DNA from: Rana temporaria
Taxonomy: Eukaryota; Chordata; Amphibia; Anura; Ranidae
Length of the DNA stretch: 64,000 nt
Direction: 5' to 3'
Assembly: GCF_905171775.1 (NCBI RefSeq)
Contig: NC_053489.1
Span: 596,172,581 to 596,236,580 of the forward strand
The notes under the pieces were generated by a model that was not told where the DNA came from, ran no database searches, and was given only the letters and a program-made list of their open reading frames with translations. Shown here piece by piece: positions 47,188 to 59,238 of this stretch. Position numbers and translations under genes: made by a program. Every line of letters starts with the position of its first letter. Positions within the stretch are counted from its first letter, which is position 1.

Positions 47188-47406
47188 ATTATGGCCCATA
47201 TGCAGGAGAAAGGAACCCCAAATAGTGTTTTTTATCGTTTTAAAAATGTTTTATTATTTAAAATTATGAAGTAGGTACTCACATTTAAACAAAAACATTA
47301 AGGCGTGCAGTACTGACATTAAAGTCCGCTGACCAGAAGTGATGTGATGTTCTGTTTACTCTGCTCTACCGGTTTAGTCGATCTGACGTCATCTAGATCG
47401 ATGATA

Positions 47407-47582
47407 CACTGTGAATGCTTCCTACCCCATTAGAGGGTGAAATATTTGGTGAGTGCCGGCTTTATAAGAGCACGGATTGCTGTGGTCACTTATTGGAATA
47501 GAGCAACAGGTTTTTTTCACCTGACACTAAGCACACATTTTGACTACTCAGCACTTGAGAAAAATACTTTATTTATCTACAA
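47407..47582 (+). repeat. Right arm of inverted repeat flanking the PLE
   Basis: Counterpart of 44631-44802. The arms are about 2.6 kb apart. Confidence 0.9.
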
Positions 47583-47845
47583 TTTTTCACAATGGATTTT
47601 TAATTACTTCACAAGTTATTTGGAAATATTTTTTTATATATGTTTCCATAGTAACACTTTTTTTCAGTTTGCACATATTGTTTTACATCCGTTTTGTTTC
47701 AGGATTTGCACATAGGATAACCACTATGAATTTTTTCACAGGTTAATTAGCACAGGCACATATGCAGTTTGCATAGTTAATTCTTTAACAATACAGTGTC
47801 ATACTTACTCTCTACCTCATCTCACTATTGCACTTTAGTCAAAGT

Positions 47846-47846
<1 letters not shown>

Positions 47847-47906
<60 letters not shown>
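47847..47906. repeat. (AT)n microsatellite
   Basis: About 60 bp of TA dinucleotides. Confidence 0.97.
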
Positions 47907-47912
<6 letters not shown>

Positions 47913-48381
47913 TATTTTAAACAAACAGTACCATGCTATCCCTAGCACTAACTAGAAGCACACCATTTATTTCTATATTAGGAATTTTAAAAAAATATAG
48001 CGCCACTCCTACTTTTAACACTATTTACTCATTTACTCCACTTAGGTGGAAGTAATCCATAGAGGCAGCTGTTTTATTGATCCCCTTCTGGGTTTCTCCC
48101 ATTTGTGTTAATTTTTCTGACATAAAATTAACCATCCCTGCTGGCATTGGTGCTTTCTTTTCATTGCACGGATTTAACCACACATACCATATATATTAAA
48201 GAGTTTGACATCTTTTGGAACTTTGAAAGCCTACACAAGGCAGTTCCCATACGTTTGAGGTCCATCAGGACAAAAGAGCACCACCAGTGACAACATTTTT
48301 TCCAAGTCTCTACAAAGCAATGGCATTAAATTGTAAGAGTGAACGTTTAACAAATTATCGTTCACATACTTTAAATGTTGC
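47907..48381. other. No recognised feature
   Basis: AT-rich; nothing supported. Confidence 0.5.
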
Positions 48382-49330
48382 TTAACCACTTCAGCCCCGG
48401 GAAGAATTTACCCCCTTCCTTACTAGAGCTTTTTTTGCGATTCGGCACTGCGTCGCTTTAATTGACAATTGCGCGGTCGTGCAACGTGGCTCCCAAACAA
48501 AATTGACGTCCTTTTTTTTCCACAAATAGAGCTTTCTTTTTTGGTATTTGATCACCTCTGTGTTTTTTTTGTTTGTTTTTTTGCGCTATAAACAAAAATA
48601 GAGCGACAATTTTTTAAAAATGATATATTTTTAACTTTTTGCTATAATATCCCCCAAAAATCTATAAAAAAACAAAATTTTTCCACAGTTTATACCAATA
48701 CATTTTCTTCTACATACCTTTGGTAAAAAAAATCACAATAAGAGTATATTGATTGGTTTGCACAAAAGTTATAGCGTCTACAAAATAGGGGATAGATTTA
48801 TTGCATTTTTATTTTTTTACTAGTAATGGCGGTGATCTGCGATTTTTATTGTGACTGTGACATTGTGACGGACATATCGGACACTTTTGACATATTTTTG
48901 GGACCATTTATATTTATACAGCGATTAGTGCAATAATACTGCACTGATTATTGTATAAATGTGACTGGCAGGGAAGGGGTTAAAACTAGGGGGCACTGAA
49001 GGGGTTAAATATGTTCCCTAGTGAGTGATTCTAACTGTAGGGGGAAGGAGACCGATCTGTATTCCTCTGTACTGGGAACACACAACGGTCTCCTCACCTC
49101 TGACAGGACATGGAACTGTGTGTTAACACACACAGATCCACGGTCCTGCCATTATGCCGGCAATCGCGGGTGACCAGCGGACATCGCGGCCACCGGGCAC
49201 GCGCACCATGTCCCGAGAGACGCTCCCCCTAGACGGCCGGGAAGCCCAGGACGTCATACGACATCCACCCAGGATGGGAGATCCCCTCCGTGGACGTCAT
49301 ATTACTATGGGCGGGTAGGGAAGTGGTTAA
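48382..49330. mobile_element. CCACTT-type TTAA MITE, complete
   Basis: TTAA at 48382-48385 and 49327-49330. Ends CCACTTCAGCCCCGGG and GGGAAGTGG. Holds the CACAAATAGAGCTTTCTTTT block (~48520), GTCGTGCAACGTGGC and TAGGGGGCACTG. 949 bp with both TTAAs. Confidence 0.93.
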
Positions 49331-49502
49331 CATTCCATCCAAAGTGTTTATTTTATTTTCCGAATATTTATATTTATATTAAATGGACATACATCTGTTG
49401 TATACACCTATTGAGACAACTCATTTGTGTGCACGCAAAGTTTGTGCTTACTGCAAGAGTCAAATTTTTTTATTTTATTTTTTTAAAGATTCTGCCAAAT
49501 AT

Positions 49503-49529
49503 TTTTCTTCTTCTTCTTCTTCTTCTTAA
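49503..49529. repeat. (TTC)n microsatellite
   Basis: About eight CTT units. Confidence 0.95.
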
Positions 49530-49614
49530 AAGAAGAAAACGAATTTCGGGAGTAACTAAATAAATTTATTTTTCGGATGAAAACAAAATTACGAAAAAAA
49601 TATTTCAGTGTGCA

Positions 49615-49769
49615 CATGTCTGTCTACTAGACTCTTGTTTGGAAAGATTTAAGTGAGTTATTCCTAAGAATTAGAGGCCTACAATATAAAACGCCAAATT
49701 TCCATGCAAAACAATTGTACCGCTTTCAGCACCAAAAATCTGAAAGAATCATAACGCCAGGGAGGTTAA
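49615..49769. mobile_element. 3' fragment of the CCTCCCTGGCGG-type TTAA MITE
   Basis: Starts at TACTAGACTCTTGTTTGG and ends AACGCCAGGGAGGTTAA (TTAA 49766-49769). Confidence 0.88.
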
Positions 49770-50600
49770 AACTGTAGATCCAGACAATTTAAGGCATGTA
49801 TTCCTAACTTAAAACACTTTGGTCTATAAACTGAAAAAAATTGAGTTGGCTTTACCTAAAACAAAAAGGTTGAAAACATGAGTCAGATGAGTCAGACATG
49901 ATGAGTCAGACAAAAATAAGTTTAGTTGACAATACTTAAAAAGCTGATGCAAATAGTTGTCTCAATTCTTTTGAGTAGACCCAGTACAATATGTTTTACA
50001 GTGTGGACATGACCTGCTGCATACTAAAAGTATCGTTGCCAGAGGATCAGCTTGACAGCTAGGCAACTAACGTGTTCACAAAGATGGATGATTATATAAG
50101 GTTAGGTTTGCTTAGCATTTATTCCAATATTCAAATGCTGTATATTGTAAACATGGGGAAGAAACAGTTCCTTAGTAATTGCAAGAATAGTCATGATTAT
50201 AATTTACAATTTGCATTGTGCATTTGTACAAGGAAATTATTTAACTATACATGCTTTATAATAGAGCATTTTATTTATTTTTGTGTATACTATGCTTGCA
50301 CATAGAGTCAAATTTCAAACAATTATAAGTTTAATTGAAAGTAATTTCATGTAGTTAGTTATTCATTTTTCAGTTGACACAGTAATAATAATACACCATT
50401 ACAATGATACAAAAACAAATAGCGAGATAGAAAAAAAGGGTGCTGAGAACAGCTAAACATGAGCCATAGTGTACCACTGACTTATTAATTGTTGCTTTAC
50501 TATATTCCTTGTAACTTAAAATATGGGAAAAATAAATCATAAAATATTTGAACACTGTTGTGTCATAAAATGAATTAATAGATTAATCACACATGTGGGA
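49770..50600. other. No recognised feature
   Basis: AT-rich; a GAGTCAGA short repeat at ~49880-49910. No gene supported. Confidence 0.5.
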
Positions 50601-50755
50601 AAAAATTATATATATACACTATATATATCCATTAATGTCTAAACCACTGGCAATAAAAGTGAGTACAACCCTAAGTGAAAATGTCCAAATTTAGCCCAAA
50701 GTGTCAATATTTTGTGTGGCCGCCATTACTTTCCAGCACTGCCTTAACCCTCCTA
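50600..50755 (-). pseudogene. Tc1-like element, 3' end
   Basis: On the minus strand: AGGGTTAAGGCAGTGCTGG, then GGCCACACAAAATATTGACA, followed by CACTTAGGGTTGTACTCAC and ATTGCCAGTGGTTTAGAC. This is the C-terminal end and 3' UTR of a Tc1-like transposase common in frogs and fish. Confidence 0.75.
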
Positions 50756-52328
50756 TTGCTCTTAAGAATAGACATACCCCTTTTTCAAGGGACCAAAAGT
50801 AATTGGAAAATTGAATCAAAAGCTGTTTCATGGCCAGGTGTGGGGTACTCCTTTGTTATTTATTCATCATTAACCGGTTAACGCCCGCCGCATGAATATG
50901 TACGTCCACAAAATGGCACGTACAGGCATATGGGCGTACATGTACGTCCCCGCCTTTCCCGGGTCAGGGGCCGATCGGGACCCCCCCGGTACATGCGGCG
51001 GTCGGAAACCCGCGCGGGAGCGATCCGGGACGAGGGCGCGGCTATTCGTTTCTAGCCGCCCCCTCGCGATCGCTCCCCGGAGCTGAAGAACGGCGAGAGC
51101 CGTATGTAAACACGGCTTCCCCGTGCTTCACTGTGGCGGCTACATCGATCGAGTCATCCCTTTTATAGGGAGACTCGATCGATGACGTCAGACCTACAGC
51201 CACACCCCCCTACAGTTGTAAACACACACTAGGTGAACCCTAACTCCTTCAGCGCCCCCTGTGGTTAACTCCAAAACTGCAACTGTCATTTTCACAATAA
51301 ACAATGCAATTGAAAGGCATTTTTTGCTGTGAAAATGACAATGGCCCAAAAATGTGTCAAAATTGTCCGAAGTGTCCGCCATAATGTCACGGTCACGAAA
51401 AAAATCTCTGATCGCCGCCATTAGTAGTAAAAAAATAATAATAATAAAACTATCCCCTATTTTGTAAACATTTTGCGCAAACCAATCGCTTATTGTGATT
51501 TTTTTTTACCAAAAATAGGTAGAAGAATACGTATCGGTTTTTGGGGGATATTTATTATAGCAAAAAGTAAAAAATATAGCATTTTTTTTTTAATTGTTGC
51601 TCTATTTTTGTTTATAGCGCAAAAAATAAAAAACGCAGAGGTGATCAAATACCACCAAAAGAAAGCTCTATTTGTGGGAAAAAAAGGACGTCAATTTTGT
51701 TTGGGAGCCATGTCGCACGACCGCGCAATTGTCTGTTAAAGCGACGCAGTGCCGAATCGCAAAACCTGGCCTGGGCCTTTAGCTGCATAAAGGTCCGGGG
51801 CTTAAGTGGTTAAGCAGATTAAAGGTCTGGAGTTGATTATGGAGTGTGATATTTGCATTTGGAATATATTGCTGTGAACCTACATCATGCGTTCAAAGGA
51901 GGTGTCCTTGCAAGTGAAACCGCTCATTTTAAGGCTTCAAAAACAAAACAAATCCATCAGAGAGATAACAGCAACATTAGGAGTGGTCAAATCAACAGTT
52001 TGGTACAATCTGAGGAAACCCAGTCTTTGGTAATGCCCATGGGTTCCAGACTTTAGGAAGTTATTGCCAGTAAAGGATTCTTAACAAAATATAAAAAATA
52101 AACATTTAATTTATAATTATATTCATTTGTCTAATTACATTTGAGCCCCCGAAAATGGGGGCGCTGTGTATAAAATGGTTGCAGTTTCTAAAATTTGTAC
52201 TTGATATGTATGTTCAACCCCCTTGAATTAAAGCTGAAAGTCTGCACATCAAATTCATTTGGATTGTTTTGTTGTAATTTTATTCTGAGCGCATACAAAG
52301 CCAAAAGTATGAAAGACTCAGCTGAAGA
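50756..52328 (+). pseudogene. Tc1-like element with internal deletion, split by a TTAA MITE
   Basis: 5' region GGGACCAAAAGTAATTGG and CAAAAGCTGTTTCATGGCC, then the MITE at 50870-51813, then GTCTGGAGTTGATTATGG. A short frame at 51887-52033 reads MRSKEVSLQVKPLILRLQK, then SIREITATLGVVKSTVWYN, the N-terminal helix-turn-helix DNA-binding domain of Tc1 transposases, ending at TAA after 48 residues. The DDE catalytic region is deleted. The 3' end has AAAGCTGAAAGTCTGCAC. Confidence 0.8.
50870..51813. mobile_element. CCACTT/CCGGTT-type TTAA MITE
   Basis: TTAA at 50870-50873 and 51810-51813; left CCGGTTAACGCCCGCCGC, right CCGGGGCTTAAGTGG. CAAATACCACCAAAAGAAAG near 51646. It sits in the Tc1 5' UTR at a TTAA (Tc1 sequence resumes directly as GCAGATTAAAGG). 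Confidence 0.92.
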
Positions 52329-52332
52329 TGTA

Positions 52333-53047
52333 GGGCCAGATTCTCGTAGAATCCGCGGCGGCGTAGCGTAAGCCATTTACACCACGCCGCCGCAATTTAC
52401 TGGAACAAGTGCCGTATTCTCAAAACACTTGCTCCGTAATTTGCGGCGGCGTAGTGTAAATGGCCCGGCGTAAGGCCGCGTAATTCAAAGGGGGCGGCTT
52501 GTATTTAAATTAAGTGCGCCCCCGAGCCGATCGAACTGCTCATGCGCCAGCCGTAAAAATAGCCCAGTGTGCATGCTCCAGCTCACAATGGAAAACGTCA
52601 ATGAAGCCGACGTGAGCGTCATTTACGTAAAGCCCTATTCGCGAACGACTTAGTAAAACGACATAAACGGCGGAAAAAGACGACGCTGTCCCGACGCCAT
52701 ACTTAACATGGCATACGACGGACCTTCGTAAACTTACCCCTTATATAGCAGGGGTAAGTTTACGCATACAGAAACAACGTAAACGACGACGAGGCGGCGC
52801 AAAAATGTTCGGGAATCGGCGTATCAGGCTCACTTGCATAGACAAATGAGAAATCTAGCCATCTAGCGGCCAGCGTGGAATTACATCTAAGATCCGACGG
52901 AGTAAGTGACTTACGCCAGTCGGATCTACGCCGTATCTATGCGTAAATGATTCTAAGAATCACTCGCATAGATACCCGGGCTCAGAAACAGAGATACGAC
53001 GGTGTATCTGGAGATACACCGTCGTATCTCTTTTGAGAATCTGGCCC
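52333..53047. mobile_element. GGGCCAGATTC-family MITE with GTA target duplication
   Basis: Ends GGGCCAGATTCTCGTAG and GAGAATCTGGCCC flanked by GTA at 52330-52332 and 53048-53050. The TAAGATCCGACGGAGTAAG and GATACGACGG hairpins are present. 715 bp. Confidence 0.93.
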
Positions 53048-53050
53048 GTA

Positions 53051-53545
53051 GTGTCTAACAAATAGATGGTAGAATAGACCACTGCTGCTATCATACAAAC
53101 TATTAGACACTTATATAATTTTCATCAAAACACAGTAAGACATTAAGACTGAATATGAGGCAGTGCAAAGGTGATTCACACAAAAAAAATGATGAAAAAA
53201 CAATCAAATCAAATAAACATATATACACCATTAGCAATGTGCATTTGAATCGATGTCCTTCTAAATAATGTCCATTCAGGTTAACAGTGTTGGTGCTCCA
53301 GTGATATTCTCCAGAGTCAGCCTTGTGCAAATTTACTTTAAAACTTATACTGTTGTCAACCAATGAAATCATCATAATATTCACCACATGTAATACACAC
53401 CAGTGCTCAAATGCACTCCCCGACTCAGAATGCATCTCAAACCAATGATCAGCAAAAAGAGCTTATTTGAACAGATAGAAGCTTTCTCCCAGTGTTTCAA
53501 TCACCACTCCTCTTTCACATTAATGGGTTCCACTGGTTGCTCATG
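53051..53545. other. No recognised feature
   Basis: Unique-looking; the 110-codon minus frame has no family resemblance. Confidence 0.45.
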
Positions 53546-54484
53546 TTAACTACTTGCAGACCGGAAGATTTTCCGCCTTAATGACCATGCCATTTTATGA
53601 GATATGGCACTACGTCGCTCTACCTGACAGCTGCGTGGTCACGCAACGCTGTACCCAAACAAAATTGGTGTCCTTTTTTTCTCCTTTCTTTTGGTGGTAT
53701 TTGATCACCTCTGTGTTTTTTATTTTTTTGCGCCATAAACCAAAAAAGTGTAAATTTTTGAAAAAAAAAAACATATTTTTGCTATAATAAATATCTAAAC
53801 AAAAATGTAAAAAAATGTAAAAAAAAAAAGTCTTCATCAGTCTAGGCCAATATGTATTCATCTACATATTTTTGGTAAAAACAATTGCGATAAGCGTATA
53901 TTGATTGGTTTTCGCAAAAGTTATAGCATCTACAAAATAGTGAATACATTTATGGCATTTTTTTAAATCGGTATTATTATTATTTGTGTTACAAGTAATG
54001 TCAGTGATCTGCGATATTTAGTGGGACTGCAACATTGCGGCGGACAGATTGGACACTTTTGACACTTTTTTGGGTCCATTGAGATTTATATAGCGATCAG
54101 TGCTATAAAAATGCACTGATTACTGTGCAAATGTCACTGGCAGGGAAGGGGTTAACACTAGGGGATGGTCAAGGGGTTAAATGTGTTCCCTGGGAGGTGT
54201 TTCTAACTGTGGGGGGATGAAACTGACTGGAGGAGGAGAGAGATCGCTGTTCATAATCACTAGGAACAGCAGATCTCTCTCTCCTTCGCTGTCAGAATGG
54301 GAATCTGTCTGTTTACATTGACAGATCCCGGTTCTGGCTCTGTTTCCCGCCAGGTCCCCCGCCATGCAGAAGGCATGTGCGCCTGCTATGGCTTTTAAAG
54401 GAGCCAATGTACAGCTATGGTGATTCGCAAGAAAGAGCCGACCTGCCACAGTTTAATTACGGCGGCTGGCTGGCAAGTGATTAA
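53546..54484. mobile_element. CCACTT-type TTAA MITE (divergent ends)
   Basis: TTAA at 53546-53549 and 54481-54484; left CTACTTGCAGACCGG, right CTGGCTGGCAAGTGA. CTTTCTTTTGGTGGTATTTG near 53685. Confidence 0.88.
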
Positions 54485-55027
54485 AGAAAAGAAACTCCAT
54501 TATTGTAAAAGAAGATTGCATTTATTTATAACACAATTATAATACTAATCACAAGCATTCATAATAACAAGCCCAACTAAAGTGTCCCAAACAGAGATGT
54601 CAGGTCCCTCTGTTTGTGAACTGAGTATCACCTGCAGCCCACATAGCAACAGAAAATTATTTCAGACCTCTACTGGAAGTGAACCGAATGTCTCAGTTCC
54701 ATCACATATTCAAAAATAGGGATTTTATTCCTAATTTCAATAAGGTACTCCTCACTTAACGACTAGGTTCTGTTCCAACAACCAGGTCATTAAACAAATT
54801 GGTTGTTAAAGGAGAAGCCACAAGTAATCAATATTATAAGCATTCTTAACTACTGTACTGTACTGTATTGTATTGGGAAAAAAGAGTCTAAATACAAAAC
54901 TCCAGCTCAATAACATTGTTTAATTTGCATAAGTACAGAACACAAACAAAAATTCTGTACTGTACAATACAATCATGTATAGCGCGTTGTTTTGGTGGAG
55001 AGAGCTGGTAGTAAGTTTGAGTGGTAG
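54485..55027. other. No recognised feature
   Basis: AT-rich. TACTGTACTGTACTGTATTG is a short repeat near 54855. Confidence 0.5.
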
Positions 55028-55296
55028 TTAAAGGGGTTGTAAATGTAAAAAAAAAATCCTAAATAGTCCTCCTTCACTTACCTCATCCTTGCTTTTAAAT
55101 GTCCTTATTTCTTCTGAGAAATCCTCACTTCCTGTTCTTCTGTCTGTAACTCCACACAGTAATGCAAGGCTTTCTCCCCGGTGTGGAGTGTCATGCTCGC
55201 CCCCTCCCTTGGACTACAGGAGAGTCAGGACGCTCTCTATGTTGCAGATAGAGAAGGGAGCTGTGTGTTAGTGGGCGCCCTTTACAACCCCTTTAA
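55028..55296. mobile_element. T2-type TTAA MITE
   Basis: TTAAAGGGGTTGTAAA at the left and TTTACAACCCCTTTAA at the right are perfect inverted termini and fit the TTAAAGGRR terminus. 269 bp. Internal CTCACTTCCTGTTCTTCTG and GCTCGCCCCCTCCCTTGG. Confidence 0.95.
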
Positions 55297-55845
55297 ACAG
55301 GTAAGTCTTTAGGTGGAGAGAATTTGTATAGCGAGCAGAGCCATGAAAATTATTTATTTATGCCCTGGGCCAACTGAGCATACAGAACTTATAAATTACA
55401 AACTGTATACAACTGTTTGTAGTTATAATATGTCGAATAAATGGCTCTATACAAGTATGTGTATCTGCACTGTAAACCAGCAGTGATTAATTTACAGTTG
55501 GTCCGGGAGCATGAAGGAATTATTTGCTCTACTTATTATTCGTAAATATGGCAAAAAAATGTATTTGTGGGATTTGCAATCAAAGTTGGACACATAAATA
55601 CCTTCTGTGTTTTAGAAGGCATGAAGTGGAAGTAAACCTATCCATGTGCCGGAAATGTAACATTTATATTGGTTGTGCTCTCAACCAAACTATCAAACCA
55701 TCCATGGTATCATAACTAAACACATGTGCAGTTGAAGATTAAACAGAGGCAAAGATGGTGGCTTCCTTGGCTGAAAACGATAGGAGGGTTTACTTACACT
55801 TAAACTGTGCCTCGCTCTGGCTTAGTGAAGTTATTTTTAATTTCT
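55297..55845. other. No recognised feature
   Basis: No gene or named repeat supported. Confidence 0.5.
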
Positions 55846-57685
55846 TTAACCACTTGACAACTGGGCACTTAAACACCCTTAATAACCAGACCAATGTTCA
55901 GCTTTTGGTGCTCTCACATTTTGAATGACAATAACTCAGTCATACAACACTGTAACCAAATGATTTTTTTGTCCTTTTTTTCCCACAAATAGAGCTTTCT
56001 TTTGGTGGTATTTGATCACCTCTGCGGTTTTTATTTTTTCCGCTATAAATGAAAAAAGAAAGAAAATTTTGTAAAAAAAATGAATTTTTCTTCATTTCTA
56101 TTATAACATTTTGCAAAAAAGTATTTTTTTTTCATAAATTTGGCCTAAAATGTATACTGCTACATATCTTTGGTAAAAAAAAAAAAAAAATTGGGTTATT
56201 ATTTAGTCTGGGTGAAAGTTATAGGGTCTACAAGCTATGGTACCAATTACTGAAAATTGATCAATTTGATCACATCTGATGTACTGACAGCCTCTCTCAT
56301 TTCTTGAGACCCTAACAAGCCAGAAAAGTACAAATACCCCCCAAATGACCCCTTTTTGGAAAGAAGACATTCCAAGGTATTTAGAAAGAGGCATGGTGAG
56401 TTTTTAGAAGTTGTAATTTTTTCCCACAATTCTTTGCAAAATCAAGATTTTTTTTTTTTTTTAACAAAATGTTCATATTCGCCGGTTATTTCTCACACAC
56501 AGCATATGCATAACACTAATTACACCCCAAAACACATTCTGCTATTCCTCCCGAGTATGCCGATACCAAATGTGTGAGACTTTTACACAGCGTGGCCACA
56601 TACAGAGGCCCAACATGCAGGGAGCACCATCAGGCGTTCTGGAACACCCAGACCAATTCTGACATTCCTCTCCTACATGGAAAAATCATAATTTATTTGA
56701 TAGAAAATTACATAGAACCCCAAAACATTATATATGCTTTTTTAGCAAAAACCCTAGAGAATACAATGGCGGTCGTTGCAACTTTTTATCGTGCACGTTA
56801 TTTTCGCAGCAATTGTTCGAATGTGTTTTTTTGGAAATAAAACGGTTTTGTGCTTTAAAAAAAAAAAAAACATTAAAGTTAGCCCAATGTTTTTGCATAA
56901 TATGAAAGATGAAGTTACGCCGAGTCAATAGATACCCAACATGTCACCCTTCAAAATTTAACACGCTTGTGGAATGGCGGCAAACTTCGCTACTTAAAAA
57001 TCCCCATAGGCGACGCTTTAAATATTTTTACTGGTTACATCTTTTTAGTTGGAGAAGAGCTCTAGGGCCAAAAGTATTGCTCTTGCTCCAACGTTCGCAG
57101 CGATACCTCACATGTGTGGTTTGAACACCGTTTTCATATGTGGGCGGGACTTGCGTGTGCGGTCGCTTCTGTATACGAGCACGCAGGAACAGGGGCGCTT
57201 TAAAAAAAAAAAAATATTTTTATTGTTCATTTCACTTTATTTATTTTAGTTTGATACGTTTTTCCCCAAAAATAAATGTTTTGATCACTTTTATTCCTAT
57301 TACAAGGAATGTAAACATCCCTTGTAATAGGAATATAGCATGACAGGTCCTCTTTACAGTGAGATGTGGGGTCAATAAGACCCCACATCTCACCTCTAGG
57401 CTGGGAAGCCTGAAAAAAAATAAAAAAAAATAAAACGATCCTGGTTTCGATCGTAGCGGTGAGTCAGAAGAGGCACCGGAGGGAGAAGGGAGGGGAGACG
57501 TCCCCTTTCGCCTCCCGTAAGAACAATCAAGAGGCGGAACAGCGGCCATGATCGTTCTTATGGTGTAGGGAATCGCCGGCTGAAAAAAATGATATCTGAA
57601 TGATGCCTGTAGCTGCAGGCATCATTCAGATATCCCCGCACAAAGTCAAGGACGTCATGACGGCCGGCGGGCGGAAAGTGGTTAA
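55846..57685. mobile_element. 1.84-kb non-autonomous TTAA element, collinear with the piggyBac element
   Basis: TTAA at 55846-55849 and 57682-57685; ends CCACTTGACAACTGGGCAC and GGGCGGAAAGTGG. The left ~800 bp follow 60430-61240 block by block: CACTTAAACACCCTTAATAA, CACAAATAGAGCTTTCTTTT, CATTTCTTGAGACCCTAACA, AATGACCCCTTTTTGG, and CACACAGC...CACCCCAAAACACATTCTG. Internal hairpins include GATGATGCCTGTAGC-type arms near 57595-57635. There is no transposase frame. Confidence 0.9.
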
Positions 57686-57714
57686 AACGCATTTTTTCCC
57701 CAGAGTATTTTCTG

Positions 57715-58826
57715 GGTATTGCAGAGTATTAGCCGGGGTATTGCAGAGTATTAGCCGGGGTATTGCAGAGTATTGGTGTTGGGGAATTGCAGAGTATTGG
57801 TGTGGGGGTATTGCAGAGTATTGGTGCGGGGGTATTGCAGAGTATTGGTGCGGGGGTATTGCAGAGTATTGGTGCGGGGGTATTGCAGAGTATTGGTGCG
57901 GGGGTATTGCAGAGTATTGGTGCGGGGGTATTGCAGAGTATTGGTGCGGGGGTATTGCAGAGTATTGGTGCGGGGGGTATTGCAGAGTAATTGTGCAGGG
58001 GTAATGCAGAGTATTGCCGGGGAGTAATGCAGAGTATTGCCGGGGAGTAATGCAGAGTATTGCCGGGGAGTAATGCAGAGTATTGCGCAGGGGGGTATGC
58101 AGAGTATTGAGCAGGGGGGGTATGCAGAGTATTGCGCAGGGGGTGGTATGCAGAGTATTGCACAGGGTGGTATGCAGAGTATTGCGCAGGGGGGTATGCA
58201 GAGTATTTCGCAGGGGGGTATGCAGAGTATTGCGCAGGGGGGTATGCAGAGTATTGCGCAGGGGGGGTATGCAGAGTATTTCGCAGGGGGGGGTATGCAG
58301 AGTATTTCGCAGGGGGGGGTATGCAGAGTATTTCGCAGGGGGGGGGTATGCAGAGTATTTCGCAGGGGGGGGGTATGCAGAGTATTTTGCAGGGGGGAGC
58401 ATGCAGAGTATTTCGCAGGGGGGGTATGCAGAGTATTTCGGAGGGGGTATGCAGAGTATTGCGCAGGGGGGTATGCAGAGTATTGCGCAGGGGGGTATGC
58501 AGAGTATTGCGCAGGGGGGTATGCAGAGTATTGCGCAGGGGGGTATGCAGAGTATTGCGCAGGGGGGTATGCAGAGTATTGCGCAGGGGGGTATGCAGAG
58601 TATTTTGCAGGGGGATATGCAGAGTATTGCGCAGGGGGATATGCAGAGTATTGCGCAGGGGGATATGCAGAGTATTGCGCAGGGGGGTATGCAGAGTATT
58701 GCGCAGGGGGGTATGCAGAGTATTGCCGGGGGTATGCAGAGTAATGCGCAGGGGGGGTATTGCAGAGTATTGTAGGGGGTATGCAGAGTATTGCAGAGTA
58801 TTGTAGGGGGGTATTGCACAGTATTG
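57715..58826. repeat. G-rich minisatellite, 23-25 bp units
   Basis: About 45 units. Units to ~58000 read GGGGGTATTGCAGAGTATTG plus GTGC; later units read GTATGCAGAGTATTGCGCAG plus a G run of 4-9. Several sub-types (GCGC, TTCGC, TTTGC, CCGG) are clustered. Period 23 is not a multiple of three, so all frames run through the same words, giving long false open frames on both strands. Confidence 0.97.
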
Positions 58827-59238
58827 CAGGGGGTTTCAGGGATGGCTGAGCAGGGATGGATGGATCTGTGACTGCAATAGTCACAGATCCATCCACAGCG
58901 CTGCTGACACCCGCGCTCCCCCCTCTCACACTGTACCGCTCGGTACAGAGAGAGGAGGGAGGAACCGGCGTCATCAAAAGACGCCGGTTTGTTTACATGT
59001 GATCGCTCCGTCATTGGACGGAGCGATCACGTGGTAAACGGCCGCTATCAGCGGCCGTTTACCGCAATTCGTGATCGGCCGGGTCCTCTGGACCCGGCGG
59101 TCACGAATGTTCCCGTGTGCGCGCCCCAGGGGACGCGCGGGAGACGGACTCTGGGAGGACGTACATTGACGCCCTCCTAGAGTTAACCACCCGCCCTGTA
59201 GACGTATATTGTCTATGGGGCGGTTACCAAGTGGTTAA
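58827..59238. mobile_element. Right part of a CCACTT-type TTAA MITE
   Basis: GC-rich stems such as GTGATCGCTCCGTC/GACGGAGCGATCAC and AAACGGCCGC/GCGGCCGTTT, then GGGGCGGTTACCAAGTGG and TTAA (59235-59238). The left end is replaced by, or lies beyond, the minisatellite. Confidence 0.7.

Larger units (their letters stand above)
44985..47190 (-). mobile_element. Penelope-like element, 5'-truncated, with GIY-YIG end and hammerhead
   Basis: In minus orientation: a linker and GIY-YIG coding end (47187-46564), ~1.35 kb of non-coding sequence, a hammerhead motif (45209-45168), and a tail with GGAATAAATATATG (~45050). The reverse transcriptase domain is missing, so this is a 5'-truncated copy. A GTAAGC donor-like word (45587-45582, minus) could mark a retained intron, known in some PLEs. 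Confidence 0.75.

Noticed and set aside
57626..59014. Long open frames (462, 408, 235 and more codons) on both strands
   Set aside because: They are a by-product of the 23-bp minisatellite; protein is a simple repeat in every frame, with no codon bias or homology.
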